Numbered from the stretch's first letter, positions 1-13,004 are shown. The stretch: DNA of 64,000 nucleotides from Solen grandis (GCA_021229015.1 CM037788.1:55069145-55133144), one strand, 5' to 3'. Numbers and translations are program-made. Notes: generated by a model from the sequence alone, not told the origin.

Positions 1-289
1 CTTTATTTCAATAAAAATGAAGAAGGTTATTTAATCAATTATAATCAGAAAAATTGAACTATCATGAATTAACTGTAAGTAACTGTGTCATCTATTTATT
101 TATTTATTTATTTGTCTGTTTGTTTTATGTATAGTTTAGCTATTTTTAGATTAGAGGGACATGATGGCCCGAGATCGCTGACCAGAGTACATATGCTTAT
201 TCAAAGCTGTTTAAATCACTTTAAAATACTACTTCCAGCAGCATCCAGTTTCAGGTATCAGATATAAAGATATCTTAAGTTAGCCAATC

Positions 290-1245
290 ATCTGTAGGCC
301 TTGTTTTTCATGGGATTAACTCTAATTTAGGAATAATGGCAGACAGCCATGAGATGACCATTTGTGAAAAAAAGAAAAATTAAATTCTACCCATTGGCTT
401 CATAGAAGAATTTTGATATTTTCTATATAGAGCTATTTAAGGAAACTACCAAACCCGCTAGGGGCCTTATTTTTCTAGAGTTCAACTTTTTTTTTCTTTT
501 TTTTTTTGCCAATCATTGCAGACAGCCATGAGGTGACCATACAAGAAAAAGGAAATTAAATTCTTGCCATTGATTTCATAGAAGATTTTTGAAATCTTCT
601 AAAAGATGTATATGAGGAAACATGCCGACCTCTAGGGGTCTAATTGTTTTATGCGATCAACTCTATTTAAGCATTTATGGTAGACAGCCATGAGGTAACC
701 ATTTGTTTAAAATAAAATTGAATTTTGGCCATTGTCTTCGAAGAAGAAGAAACTTGAAATTTTCTATATAGAGCTATATAAAGAAGCTACCAAAACCCCT
801 AGGGGACCCATTTTTCAATAGATCAACTTTATAGAAGAAGAATTTTTCAATAAAGAGTATATAACAAAACTATGCAACCCCCTAGGGGCCTCATTTTTCA
901 GGGAATTAGCAATTATGTTAGAGAGTTAGAAAGTGACCATTTATGTCAAAGGAAATTACTTTTGATGAATGGTTTCAGAGGAGAATAAGTTTTATTAAAT
1001 AAAATTATTTTGATTGCCATGGAAACAAGAGTTCTGCATGGATCGATTTTAATTTAAAAAACCTTTGAGAAGGGTCACATAAGGATCATTCATGCCAAGT
1101 TTCATCAATTTTACTCAGTGGTTTCAGAACAGATGTCGTTTAAAGCAAAACGTTGACGACGGACGACGCATGACGGACGACAACGGACGCAGGGTGGTCA
1201 CAATAGCTCATCTTGAGCACGTTTTGCTCTGGTGAGTAAAACGGT
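290..1245 (+). mobile_element. non-autonomous element with internal tandem units and terminal hairpin
   Basis: From about 290 to 920 there are roughly four diverged units. Each carries a GCAGACAGCCATGAGGTGACC-like box, a TTCATAGAAGAA-like box and a CCCCTAGGGGCC-like box. A unique 3' part follows. It ends in GACGACGGACGACGCATGAC, the hairpin CTCATCTTGAGCA / TGCTCTGGTGAG, and then TAAAA. An inverted terminus of the same kind lies at 58381-58440. This type of ending is common in bivalve genomes. The terminal hairpin is reminiscent of a Helitron-like element, but no 5' TC end or CTRR end was established. Confidence 0.6.
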
Positions 1246-1429
1246 TACCATGGATATACAAACGTAGCATGAAAAAGAGCACTGGGTGACATATTTTTTT
1301 TTTTTTTCAATTTTCGTATTCAGTACATTTTGTACATAATATATGTGAAAGTTATTGAGGTTTCTACGGTTATAAGTTATTGTTCTGTTTAATGGTAATG
1401 GTACTGCCCAGCGCCCTATCTATGTATGT

Positions 1430-1870
1430 TTGTTTGTATTGGTTTAAAGCAGCTCGTTCACAGATGTTCATTGGCTGGAGAAACTGATTTAAAAACTACC
1501 CTTGTGTGTATCCTCTATCAATACCCGGTCAACCAATGCAAGTATGCAACATATCGTAATTGTGTGAAAAAAATGGGTAGTTTTTCCATCACAGGCTACA
1601 ACGTCACGAACGGTATAAAACATACTTTTACAATTTCTATCTCCGTGTGCCGTCTCATGAATGATCACATTCACTCTTTGCACATGTGCTCTCTCAAAAT
1701 GCATAAAATTTTAATAACACTTACGAATTCGCTACCCGGAAATGATGAAGACGCCATGTTGCAGAATGTGTCACGTGGTGCATTAACCACAACTTTCGCT
1801 GATACCGTATTCTATGCCTAACCGGTATTCTTTCCCGCGCAATGCGAATTTAATTGTCAGGCCAACTTAA
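1430..1870 (+). mobile_element. repeat family E copy 1 (non-autonomous, unknown class)
   Basis: Starts near GGTTTAAAGCAGCTCGTTCAC. Landmarks are CTATCAATACCCGGTC, AAAAAATGGGTAGTTTTTCCA, TCACAGGC, GAACGGTAT and GATACCGTATTCTATGCCTA. The same order of landmarks recurs near 10990-11300, 25850-26345 and 57395-57735. The 131-codon open frame over it is accidental. Confidence 0.6.
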
Positions 1871-1904
1871 TGAAGGGGAGAAGAAAAAAATGTTCCTACC
1901 GATC

Positions 1905-2105
1905 AGCTTTGAACGAGTTGAATCATTTTGGGATCGTGTTTACATGTGACAGATAGAGTGCTGAATCATTTATAAATCGTGCCATATACAAGTGGCATGA
2001 TACCACACCCGTCGCATTATCCTGGCACGGTTCATGCTGAGCTCAAAGCATGGCAGCTACCACTAATATTTTTAACGACTTTGGTATGTCGCAAAAACGA
2101 TAAAA
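1905..2105 (-). mobile_element. SINE family A, degraded copy 1
   Basis: Contains GTGGCATGATACCACACCC, TTATCCTGGCACGG, TGCTGAGC and CGACTTTGGTATGTCGC in the order of family A. The tRNA-like head and the tail are lost. Orientation (RNA sense) is minus, judged from better copies. Confidence 0.6.
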
Positions 2106-2689
2106 ATGTACTTTTAAACATAGCGAATAAATTAACCTTAAACTTTTCAGATACGCCATTTTACGACATGGTAAACCACAGTTCTGAAGTCGTTCTCAAA
2201 TAAAACAGATTCTTTTGAGTCACTTTATCCTTCGATCTAGTCCTAAAAGTGCTAAGCTACCAGTATAGAAAGCCGGCACTGTCTTAAGTAGTCATCTAAA
2301 TTTATTAATACGTTTATTTGTTATTACATTATGTGCCAAGATCTTCACATGTTGTGGAAAGTATTTATATTCAGCGTGATTATCGTTATATGTCGGAATT
2401 TGACACATTTGATGATATCATGGAGTTAAATCTTTATATCAATGAACAGATCAGTAACATACCGTATGAGACCTGGTTACTCGCAGGTTGATCTGGTTTT
2501 GTACTGGTTGCATGGAAATCATAAAATTGTAAAGACGAAAATTGTACTAGAAATTCGAAAATGGTACTAGAAACTCGAAAATTGCACTAAAAAGCTTGTT
2601 TCAGTTTGGCGGTGTTCACCGTTGCAGCTACAATATTTCAGTCATAATACGTATAGTGACGTCATGGAAGAAACCCCTGGGAGTGGGTC

Positions 2690-2895
2690 CAGTCGTCGTA
2701 CTGAGAACCAGCATGCCCGAGTGACAGTTTGTAGTGCGGGTTTGAGTGAATGAGAGATAAAAACAAACTTCCCTGTAGGAAAGGATTATTCACGAGAGAG
2801 TCAAATACCAAAACGAGGACATTGTACTACAATGACCGTGTGTAAAAAAAAAATCTGGGTCGAAAAGCCGTGGGTTCAAACCCCGTCTGAGACAA
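2690..2895 (+). mobile_element. tRNA-related SINE remnant
   Basis: CGTGGGTTCAAACCCCGTCTG (2867-2887) is a clear RNA polymerase III B box with T-arm symmetry, but no folded tRNA can be built around it. Flanking A-box-like sequence is eroded. Best read as a SINE head remnant. Confidence 0.35.
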
Positions 2896-4221
2896 AATTA
2901 TTTCATGGTTTTTCTTTATTACACACGAACCGTCGGAATATTTTTTCCCAGTCGATGAAAGAAAATGTATACACTGGGACGAAATACTGATTTACTGTGT
3001 TTGCTCTAAAGAATTTGTAAATTAAGAAATAATCAATCTTTTCCCATTGGTAAGCGGCTGATTTACCAGCACTTAGAAGTACAGGTGCTATCTTGTGTAA
3101 CTCGGGGCGTTACTCTCTGAAACCGAGTGTATTTCCGCTGGTGGTAGCACCTCCCTCGGCATTCAATATCGGGTGATTTAATCAAATTAGTTTCTTTCGC
3201 ATCTTTTCCTTTCATCAGATAAAATCTTAGAGCAATTAGTTTTTTTTTCTGAATTTGATGGTAATCATTTTTTTAAAAGAATTTATTTAGTTCGCTATAC
3301 TTAAATGGAGGTAAAGATATTGGTGAGAAATTCTTTTTTTTCTTTCTCTATTTATTTATTATTTATATTTTATTGTTGCATTTAATCATTTTTACTTATG
3401 GATCTTCTTTTTGCTTTTGAAAGATTTTGGAAATCTCCTTACAGTTAGTTTAATTATGTTTCATTATTCAATTCTAAACAATTGTATCATTTACATTATA
3501 ATAATGTGCGATATATGTGTGGAATGTTATATGCATGGAAGCAAAATCTTTAGTAAAATAATAATTAATAATTATAAAAGAAAGAAAGAGAGAATGCGTA
3601 TCTGAATATCAAAATTGTCTATAAAAATCACGGATTACCTTTATCTTCTTTTTTTTCTAACTTTTAACCGAATATCAGATATCATTTCAAACAATAAAAT
3701 AACAAAATATTAAAAAAAGCATACAATTATTTCGGTTTAATATTTTAGGTATTTTCCATAATAAAAATAGTATTAGTCATGCATTTTATTGAAATGTAAA
3801 AAGTATTAATTTCTAGAGAAAAAAAAGAAGGCATAACCGAACTGTAATTGGTGCCCTACAAAACTTGAATTCAAAAGAAGTGATATTTTATCAATAAGTT
3901 TTAACAGCTAGTAAAAGATATGACTTAATGCTAGGAAAGTCAAAGGTGGCATGCAAACACAGAACATTCTTAGATTCGTTCTACAATCTGTTTCCAGCGC
4001 GATCATTTTTTTTCTTTTCAGAACAAGATTCCCTAATAAATGTTTCTAATTACAAATTGGTCACATATGGTGGTATTTAAAACACTCAGGTCTGACAGTA
4101 TTGTTTGCTTCTTTTCGCTTACATATTTATAATTATTTATGTTTTTCAGGCAAAAGGCAAATGCGGTATGTGCCCAAAAAAATGACTTGACTTGACTTGA
4201 TATCTCCTTGCCCTGTTTCTT

Positions 4222-4500
4222 GTTTGCTTTAGTTTGTTTGGGTTTAACTACCCACAGACTGTATTTCAGTCATTTTGATACTATTGTCTATATATACGTG
4301 TGACAGATAAAGTGCTATATGCCATGTTACCGCACTCATTTTCATTATCATGACACAATGCAAAGCCAGTCTTAGTTCTCCCTAATGTACTAAGCGTCAA
4401 TGGAAGGGAAATGTACTTGTTCCATTTTTATAACTGTGGTATGTCGCGACCTGGGATCGAACCTACGGTGTGGACACTCTGGCCACTCGACAAATCTGTA
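4222..4500 (-). mobile_element. SINE family A, copy 2
   Basis: Family A landmarks run from the (TTTG)n tail GTTTGTTTGGGTTTAAC through CTGTATTTCAGTCATTTTGA and GTGGTATGTCGCGACCTGGG to the B box (GATCGAACC). A second B-box-like remnant (GGGGATCGAACCCGCCGC) follows at about 4540-4560, suggesting a partial second head. Confidence 0.65.
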
Positions 4501-4570
4501 GAGGAATGACGTTCGTTTCCTTCCATTTGCATAATCGGGGATCGAACCCGCCGCATCGAATCGCTGTCTG

Positions 4571-4683
4571 GCCCCGTGTTCTCGAAAAATACTTAAGTAC
4601 GATCTAAGGCTTATTCTCAAGTATGTGCTCAAATTTGAGTTTATGCCTGAGTATAATATTTGATCGTTCTTCCCGAACAAAAA
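4571..4683. mobile_element. family F inverted-repeat element, half copy
   Basis: Begins GGCCCCGTGTTCTCGAAAAA and continues ACTTAAGTACGATC, matching one arm of the complete copy at 34201-34346. The other arm is missing. Confidence 0.5.
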
Positions 4684-4880
4684 TAATCGCAATAAAAAAT
4701 CAGCGGATTTATAATTTAGAATACTGCAGTAAATTCATTTTTGTTGTTGTTGTTATTGTTGTTTGTTTTTTCTCGTCGTCACGATACGATTGAACTCCTG
4801 GTGATAGTCATCAAGCAACGGAGATTTTCGACACCTCCTTTTTTCTTTTATCGGCGATATTTCAGTTACATAAAAATCAT

Positions 4881-5062
4881 TATTTTTCGTGGGTACTAAT
4901 TTTCGTTGATTATAGAAAGGTTTTTATCCACGAATATTGGTCACCCCGAAAGTCATCACTCAAAAGACCCCGCGTTTTCTAGAACATGAATCCACGAATA
5001 AATGTACACACGAAATATCATAAAGTGCATGATCAACGAAATTTAATGTCAAAGAAAACTAG
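4881..5062. mobile_element. TTTTCGTTGA inverted-repeat MITE, copy 1
   Basis: The left end TACTAATTTTCGTTGATTA and the right end, read on the other strand, ACATTAAATTTCGTTGATCA, form imperfect terminal inverted repeats about 180 bases apart. Internal CACGAATA motifs match a second copy that interrupts a SINE at 11849-12049. Confidence 0.6.
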
Positions 5063-5999
5063 AAGTCGTTTGTTTAAGATACAAACGAAGCGGCTTTCCG
5101 TTTGCTTATTTCAAAGGTGTTGAATATATAAGTTAAAACAAAGAAATGGAATAATGCTGGCTAATAATGTTTAATTCAATATGTAAATCATCATTATCAC
5201 AAATATATACTTATGTTCAAAATTAAGCTTTATTTTTTATTATTTTTTTTTTCATTTTCATCTTCTTAGGAAGATATTGAGAAAGCATATATATGGACCT
5301 TATTTGATTACGCAACAGTTTACTAGCATGCAGAAAAAAATACTAATACAATCCTCAAGTTTTTTTTCTTACGTTAGTCAATCAATTTTAAAAGTTTTTT
5401 TTATTCTTTATTTAATATCTTTTTCTTCGTAAGCATATTACTTAACAAATATTCATGGCAATTTGACCTACAATTGAAATTTTAAAAAAGAAAAAAAAAT
5501 ACTTTGAAATCCATGACTTTCAACCTTTAAATTGATTGAGTTTTACATTTGCAAAATTAGATAGAAACAAAGGCAGAGGTGTTAGCAAAATTATGAAAAT
5601 ACTTTCTTATTTCTATGTAATTAACGTTATAAACGTCTTGAAACTTTCAACTATTCATTTGCTTTATATATTTGCTTATTTTTACAGATTAAGAAAAAGA
5701 AACCGTTAAACATTTAGAAAACATAAAAAATCAATAGGTAGATCTACATGTATTTGTCATTTTCTTAAGGTTTGCAGAAAGCCGTCAAAGCAAATGTAAT
5801 AAGTTATCCATATAGGTTTTCTGGCTCTAGTATAATTTTACTAATTTATCGTAAATGCAACTCTTTTAGAAAAAAATGTACCACAATTCACTATTCAACG
5901 CAGGCACTCTTTCCTGCAAAAGAACAATCGGATCTTGCCTAACCCAATGACCGCTTTCATTTCTTTCTTCAAATTAATATATTTTCATGAATTAGCCCT

Positions 6000-7930
6000 A
6001 TAAAGAAAAACATGAATAGGTCATGTTTGATAACGTACTCACTTGAAATTTTCTTCGCATGTCAAGGCACGGCAATATTACTTATTTAAAGTTAATATGT
6101 CCAATCTTATGGTTTCTTTTAAATGTATTTTGCTTACAAATCAATGTTGTCATAAACAAGTGACACAGCATAAATTCCTTAAGGTATGCTTTAGATTGCC
6201 ATAATACTCATGACGCTGAAGCGCGAATACGTATTTAAATAAATGATTTTAATATTTCAACCACGGCAAAATCAAGTGACTAAAGAAAAGTATCTGTTTT
6301 GGAAAGACATGATTAGATAACATTCTATTAATCCAGAAAAAAATATATTCGAGAATGTGAACAGGTTTGATTTCACATTTTCAAGTAAGCGTTCCATCAA
6401 ACATGAATATCTGCCATGTTTGATGACGTAATAACTTTAAATTTTCAAACCCTTATGAACGTACTAATTTTCGACATTTTTGACAAGTTTAAGTTCATTG
6501 ATCTAATTGGCGATTTTATATGAATTTTTAAAATAATTCTTGCTTTAGTATTCATGACGTCATAACCACGTGACAAATCAAACATTTCTTGCAGTATGCA
6601 TCACTTTAATTTTAACTCTATCAATTCTCAAGATTTCAATTAAGACTGATTCAAAATTCATGATACCAGAGCAAGAGAAATGTTAAAAAATGCCTTTTTG
6701 TCTTTTTAATGACGTCATAACCACGTGACGTAAAAGAAAATCATTCAGAAAAAAGAATGTAAACCTCTATGCCGATATGCTATCCAATGTTTATGCTTCT
6801 AACGCATCAGGGGGCTTATTAACATTAAAATGTAATTTCAGGACCAAAGTTCGAATCTCAGTTTTGCCATGAAATCTTTATATTTTCGAATTTGGAAATT
6901 TGAATGCCACGGTGCAAATCTACATACTAAAATACATCTTCTATGAAAATATCAATATAATCGGACCGAAATTGAAGGCTCTAGAGCGCGAACAAAATTT
7001 TGAAGGTGACGTCAAATCTGACGTCATTTGACGTCATTGAAAATTAAAAATAAATGAATTTATAAATTTAAAGATTTTAATCGCTGCAATACAATTTTCA
7101 AAAAGATTGAGTCAAAAGTCTTGATACCAGAGGGAAATAAATTTTTTAAAAAGTTGCTTTTTGTCGTTTTTATGACGTCATAATCACGTGACTTAAGAAA
7201 AAATCCTGTAAGAAATAGAAAGAAGACCTCTAGGCCGATATGCTGTCCAATTTTCATTCTTCTAACGCATCAGGGGGCTTTGTAACATTAAAATGTAATT
7301 TTAGGACCTAAGTTCGAATCTTGGTTTTGCCATGTTATCTTTATATTTTCGAATTTCGAAATTTGAATGCCACGGTGCAAATCTACATCCTAAAATACAT
7401 CATCTGTAAAAATATCATAAAAATCGGACCAGAATTGAAGCCTTTCATTTGACGTCATTAAAAATTAAAAATAAATAAATTTATAAATGTAAACTTTTTA
7501 ATCACTGCAATACAATTTTTAAAAAGATTGAGTGATATAAGAGCGAAATAAATTTTTTAAAAAGTTGCTTTTTGTCGTTTTTATGACGTCATAATCACGT
7601 GACTTAAGAAAAAATCCTTTAAGAAATAGAAAGAAGACCTCTATGCCGATATGCTGTCCAATTTTCATTCTTCTAACGCATTAGGTTCCCTTGTAACATT
7701 AAAAAATAAATTTAGGACCTAAGTTCGAATCTTGGTTTTGCCGTAAAATCTCAATTTTTTTTCAAATTTTGAAATTTGAATGCCAGGGTGCACATCTACC
7801 TTCTAAAATACATCTACTGTGAAAATATCAAGAAAATCAGACCAGAATTGAAGGCTCTAGAGCGCGAACAAACTTTTGAAGCTGACGTCAAATCTGACGT
7901 CATTTGACGTTATTGAAAATTGAAAACACT
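6000..7930. repeat. long tandem array rich in TGACGTCA and CACGTG palindromes
   Basis: Three well-aligned units share TGACGTCATAACCACGTGAC-like boxes at 6711, 7172 and 7584, giving spacings of 461 and 412 bases. Shorter diverged units precede them (for example at 6554). Each unit contains ATGCTRTCCAATKTTYAT, CTAACGCATCAGGGGGCTT (the last unit differs), AAGTTCGAATCT and ATTTGAATGCCACGGTGCAA. Two of them also have a TCTAGAGCGCGAACAAA box with a cluster of TGACGTCA. No open frame is conserved. Confidence 0.8.
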
Positions 7931-8489
7931 TGATTTTAAAAATTTATACTTTTTTGTCAAAGCATTTTAATTTTCATGTTGCTTGACCATTGGCAACATA
8001 TATAAATTAACTCTCGGATTAGGTTGGAAGAAGAAGAATAATAATAATAATAATAAGAAAAATAGACATAACAAACCCTATACGTTTTCCGCAAGTTTGC
8101 GGAAAGCCGTAATAAATGATTGTTCAAGTAACGGTGATACAAGAGTTTTATTTGAGAATTTTTGTTTCCTTAAATTAAATAACAAAAATAAATCCACGAA
8201 AGAAGGGACTACACTGTCGTTCTCAGTATTTTAAATAGGCTGAATTTCACAAAGTAAAAGTTGCCTCCCCTACCTTCTGTTTTTACTTTGACCAAAATAT
8301 GACAATTTCGTATTGTAATGATCGGCGAAACTTTATTCAGAGCTACCTGAATCTCAATCTGTTTATCTTAGAGCTTTGCAATGAAATAAGAACTTTAAAA
8401 ACACGACTTTGATGAGAAAAAAGTGTATAACAATTTTAATGGTCTTAATTCCTAACCTCATGTTTCGAAGGTTCAGCGCAAAAGTTCTC

Positions 8490-8690
8490 AGCTTGTTCTT
8501 TAATAATTAAAATCAAACTGAAAATAATGTAGTAGAAAAATGATTATTTTATGATATAGTTAATTTTTCCTCTGTGATCTTTCCATACTTTTTTGAGAGT
8601 TTGTGATATTCAATGAACCGCTATGTTTCAAAAGGCTTTTAAAGGATTTTTCAATCTCGGATAATATGTCTTTGATCAGACATTTGAGGC
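8490..8690 (+). mobile_element. repeat family K, 3' portion
   Basis: Shares AAAATGATTATTTTATGATA, TTTCCATACTTTTTTGAGAG, TTTGTGATATTCAATGA and ATATGTCTTTGATCAGACA with the K copies at 19425-19800 (plus) and 48060-48560 (minus). Confidence 0.5.
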
Positions 8691-10179
8691 CCATTACGGT
8701 TTCGAAAGCAGTTTATAATCCTCTGGCAGAAAAGCAAAGTGTGTGTGCTACAGTTTTGTTACGCGATGCAATCTGTACATACTCGTTGACGACAACGTTT
8801 GTAAAAAGCATGAATAAGAAAGCATATTTTACTTAAGATCATTCAGTTGTTTACAAAAATAACTAATTCGCATATTCTGTATCCTCGTTTTCTATAGACC
8901 TTCCGTTTGTCTCCATTAACAAACCACGAGTGCATAAATTGATGACGTAGCAATTAAGAAATTGTGATTCAACGACAGTTTTTCAAATTCAAATTATGTA
9001 AACAATGAGAACATTTTGACATCCATCCAAAATACTTGTGTAAATTGATCAACGTTTTCAACGTGTTAAGCTGTTATTTTACAGTTTACTGTAGATATTT
9101 GCACATTATGTACCAATTGTGTTAGTCTGCAATATACTAGTGCTATATTTATTTTCATGAAAATCGAATCATTATGAAAGAAAGTAGGCCTTTAAAATGC
9201 GACCATTTTGCGCTGAGCCAACGTTATGCGTGTTAAGATACCTCGGCAAACAAAGTGGACACAAATCTCACAGCTTCTAGAATGAGCTGTCTGATCGGGG
9301 TTTCTTCTGTTTTCTCATGCGCCATCGTAGCTCATACTCGTTTTCTACACAGTCCGCACGACAAGAAAAAAATCCATATTTTCGCTTATACCTTTTAAGT
9401 TTTGTAAATGAATGAATATTCACAAAGTCAATTTGCAAACGAATATTCGTGAGATAGATAATGAAGTGCCTTTGCGCAGAAGTAGTGTAAATATAGGGTA
9501 TCTGCAGTGTGATTGTTTGTCCTGAAGGAAAATGATTCAGCCTTGTAGCATGTTAATTCAGGCCCCCGTGCAGTTCGCCAAGCTCCCATCATATCCGAGT
9601 TTCCTTCGGCGTTACGTGATAAAATGCAGTCATCTTTTCTTGAATCAGCATCAGCAATACAATTGAAGTATAGATGCTGTAGTTTTAAAATTGAATTATA
9701 GACCGCCTGCATTATCTCGGATGCCGATGATCAATTATATTGTTTTCTGTGACAGTTGAGAATGTGTTAAACGGCCCCAGTCAGAAATATACTACTCTGG
9801 AGACAGAGCTATGTTGAACATGAGTAACGATCGGTGATTCACGAATAATTTAATTACACTTAGCGTGCTCTTAGACATAATTCGGTTACATTGCTTTTCA
9901 GTGTATAAAGCCATTGATTTATTTCGAATGACACGTAGGAGGTAAAACGAAGAAACGTGACAGGAAATTGAATATACTGAAAGGAAAGGGTGGGGAATTG
10001 GGGTAAGCGGTGATAGTGTATTGGGCGGGGTTTACAGTATGAGGGGTAAGGGACGGGGTGGGGGTAAATAGAATATAGAATATTGGAACAAACATTTTAA
10101 ATCTTAAATATAAGGTTAAGGGATTATTCATATCGTGTTTTAGTGACAATGGTGTATTAACACAAAACCGTTAGGTGTC

Positions 10180-10640
10180 ATCATTTAGTCACATGATACT
10201 AACGTCAAAAAACGGGGTTGTCAATATTAACTCATGTGGTATCTTTATCTACGTATATAGTACCAATATCAATATGTAATTTGCTTGTTACATCAATACT
10301 TATGCATGGGGTACTAAGATAAAACACGGGGTATCTTCACCTGCGTATGTATGTTACCAATGCTATCTGTGATTTATCTTTATCAAGATACGGGGTACAT
10401 GTATTTCAATTCATTTTTTCTTTTCTACGAATATGGCACTAATATCAATAAAAAGTTTGATTGTTAAAGTAATATCAAGACACGGGATATCAATATAAAA
10501 CCACGGGATATTTTATCTACACACGTGGTACCAATATCAAAGCATGAGATATCAAAATAATATCCTTCTCTTCTTATGAGGTACCAATATCAAGGTAAGG
10601 GGTATTTTGATCTACTCACCTAGTACAAATATCAAGGCAT
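10180..10640. repeat. degenerate minisatellite of CACGGGGTATC / TACCAATATCAA units
   Basis: About eight irregular units of 45-65 bases. Each combines an ACACGGGGTAT-like half and a GGTACCAATATCAA-like half. Divergence between units is high, so it is an old array. Confidence 0.6.
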
Positions 10641-10989
10641 ATTGACAAGGCAATGCATAACTGACGTCATTATGTGTATAATAGAATCACATGTGGTGTC
10701 AGTACCAAGACACGTGGATGGAACAGAAATGCTGCGTATTTGCATAATTTCTTTTTCAAAATGAGCAAATACATATATCTGACAATCATTTTCAAATTAA
10801 TTGGTAACAAAACCCAATGAATTTTAATTATGTAAGTTTCACGATACATTATAAACGTTCTGGCAGATATCAAGTACTACCAAGTACTATAACTGATTGA
10901 ATTTGATATCTGACACACACTCACATGTTAGAGAAATATTGAATTACTTTGTGTTGTCTGAAAAATATTAGATAATTAAAGTTGCCCAC

Positions 10990-11300
10990 TGTGACATACG
11001 TGTATTTAAAGCAGCTTCACAGATGGCCATAAAGAAAGAGTTTGATTTTTGACTTTCTGCTTGCTTTGCCTCCATTAATTAATACCTATCTACAGACGCA
11101 TGGTCACCCAAAGCAACATTCCGTAATTGTAAAAAAAATGGGCGGTTTCTCCATCACAAGGAATACTACCCGGCATTGTTGCAGACGCCAAGTTGAAGAA
11201 CGTATCTCGTGGAACCGTGAAGATACTGTATTCTCGATTTATCCGACTTCCCCAAAGTGGGCGTTTACGAAAATAGGGTTTTCCCGTGCAATGTGATCTA
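10990..11300 (+). mobile_element. repeat family E copy 2
   Basis: Same landmarks as copy 1: TTTAAAGCAGCTTCACAGATG, CCGTAATTGTAAAAAAAATG, GGCGGTTTCTCCATCACA, CGTATCTCGTGGAACCG, then TTTTCCCGTGCAATGTGA. It is shorter by an internal deletion. Confidence 0.55.
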
Positions 11301-11751
11301 CACCTGTCGAGATTATTTGTCAGGAAACAAAGACTTCATCCACATTAACAAGGGAGAGCAAATAAAAGCAATAAAATATCATTAAACTACAAGGAAGAGA
11401 AGATACTTTTATTTATTTCTACCGAACATCTGTGATCATCCTGCTTTAAGACAACATGCTACCGGTATATGCTGTTTACTCAATCGAATTAAGATTGACA
11501 GGGTTGGACGTAGTGAATAAACGTTAAATATGAAAAAATGGCAGGGTTGAAATTCCTCAATTTTTTACGAATACTCAGTTATGAAGTTCTACTCAATTGG
11601 CCAATAATCTATATTCGGTTTTATCATCAATGTTACGGTATCAAACTCAGTTAAAATGGTATCAACACAAAGGTATTAGGTAGTAGGTATCTTAAAATGG
11701 TATGTAGAAGTCTTAATTTGATATGTCTGTATTTACAATACAATTGCAAAT

Positions 11752-12260
11752 ATGTTTGTTTATTGGATTTAACGTCACATCGACAGTATTTCAGTCATTT
11801 GGAGACTACGTCTACTCGTGATAGATATACTGCTGCCACACTGCAGTACTGTACGTTAATTTTCGTTGACATTAAATTTCGTTGAGTATGTACCTAAGGG
11901 ATTCGTGGGTACATTTATTCATGGATGTATGCTCTAGAAATCGCGAGGTCAATATAGAGACAAGATTTCGTGGGAATAAATCTTCATGGATAAAACCCTC
12001 CACGAAATTGACGAAAACCAGCATCCCATGAAAATTAATAATTTCACAGTATCCCGCCGTAGATATTTGGCATGATGCCACACCCAGTCACATTATCTTG
12101 ACACCGGGCCAACCAGTCCTACCCTTATATACTGAGCGCCAAGTAAGGGAGCTATACCAGTACCAAATTTTACGACATTGGTATGTCGCGGCCGGGGATC
12201 GAACCCACGACCTCCCGTTTCTAGGGCGGACGCTCTAACCACTCAGCCACCGGGACCGTT
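11752..12260 (-). mobile_element. SINE family A, copy 3, full length, split by a MITE
   Basis: The best-preserved copy in the window. RNA sense is minus. The head GGTCCCGGTGGCTGAGTGG holds an A box and GTGGGTTCGATCCCCGGCC a B box. After the body come ATGACTGAAATACTGTCG and a (AAAC)n-like tail. A 201-base element (11849-12049) interrupts it between GCAGTA and TCCCGCCG; removing it restores the usual GCAGTATCACGCCG junction apart from substitutions. Confidence 0.8.
11849..12049. mobile_element. TTTTCGTTGA MITE, copy 2, nested in SINE A copy 3
   Basis: Ends CTGTACGTTAATTTTCGTTG and, on the other strand, CTGTGAAATTATTAATTTTC. It is flanked by TA on both sides (11847-11848, 12050-12051), consistent with a TA target duplication as in Tc1/mariner-type elements. 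Internal CACGAAATTGACGAAAACC resembles copy 1 at 4881-5062. Confidence 0.7.
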
Positions 12261-12767
12261 GAATTTAGTGTGGAGGAGGATGGGGTTGAGCGGGGTTGAG
12301 CATGGCGTGGATGGACGGGCAGCGACGAGACATGCGTGATTCCAATGTACCCCTTCTCACAATAAAGCGGGGCTGTGGGGTTTTTAACAAAGCATTCCGT
12401 CAGCAAAAGAATGTTAATTTGTTGGACTGCGGGTAAAATGGTGATTTTCCTGGAGGGACGTTCTTGACAGGTGTATACATTACAACAAGAAACGTGGCAA
12501 ATAACGTAGCACACTTTTATTTTTTATTCATATGTATTTTACATGATAGCAAACAAAATTTCTTACATTAATGCAAGTAAGTGACAGAAAGAAACAACAA
12601 ATGTTTTATTCATTAGATTCGTTCACAGTATCCTCTCTCTATGTACATGTATTTAGTGTGTTACATGGAGCAGCTTCAAGACTCAACCTGGTGAAAATGA
12701 CAAATATTTAATTAGTTACACACAGTTAACATTTAAAATAATGATATTTACTCTCTGGTTAATATAC

Positions 12768-12845
12768 CATTTCACCAGATCGGCAACACCCGGTATGATT
12801 CGCTGAATGAAATTGACCAATTGGTGACTGGGGGAAAATCTCAAA
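12768..12845 (+). mobile_element. repeat family K, 5' end only
   Basis: CATTTCACCAGATCGGCAAC, ACCCGGTATGATTCGCTGA and TTGACCAATTGGTGACTGGG match the terminus seen at 46020-46150 and inverted at 48475-48560. Confidence 0.55.
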
Positions 12846-12849
12846 TGTA

Positions 12850-12969
12850 TTTTATTTCCCATTGAACAATGTCAGCAGGAAGTGTTCTTTAATTTTATTA
12901 CGTATTATTTCGGAGTAAATTGGTCTATTGTTCATATAATTTGTCTTTTAAATCTGCCGATATCTCAAA

Positions 12970-13004
<35 letters not shown>

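Noticed and set aside
1426..1821. 131-codon open frame as a gene
   Set aside because: It lies over repeat family E, and the frame is not conserved in the other three copies.
11752..12260. tRNA gene at the SINE A head (TGGCTGAGTGG … GGTTCGATCCC)
   Set aside because: The head is fused to the repeated family A body and recurs many times, so it is part of a SINE rather than a single tRNA gene.
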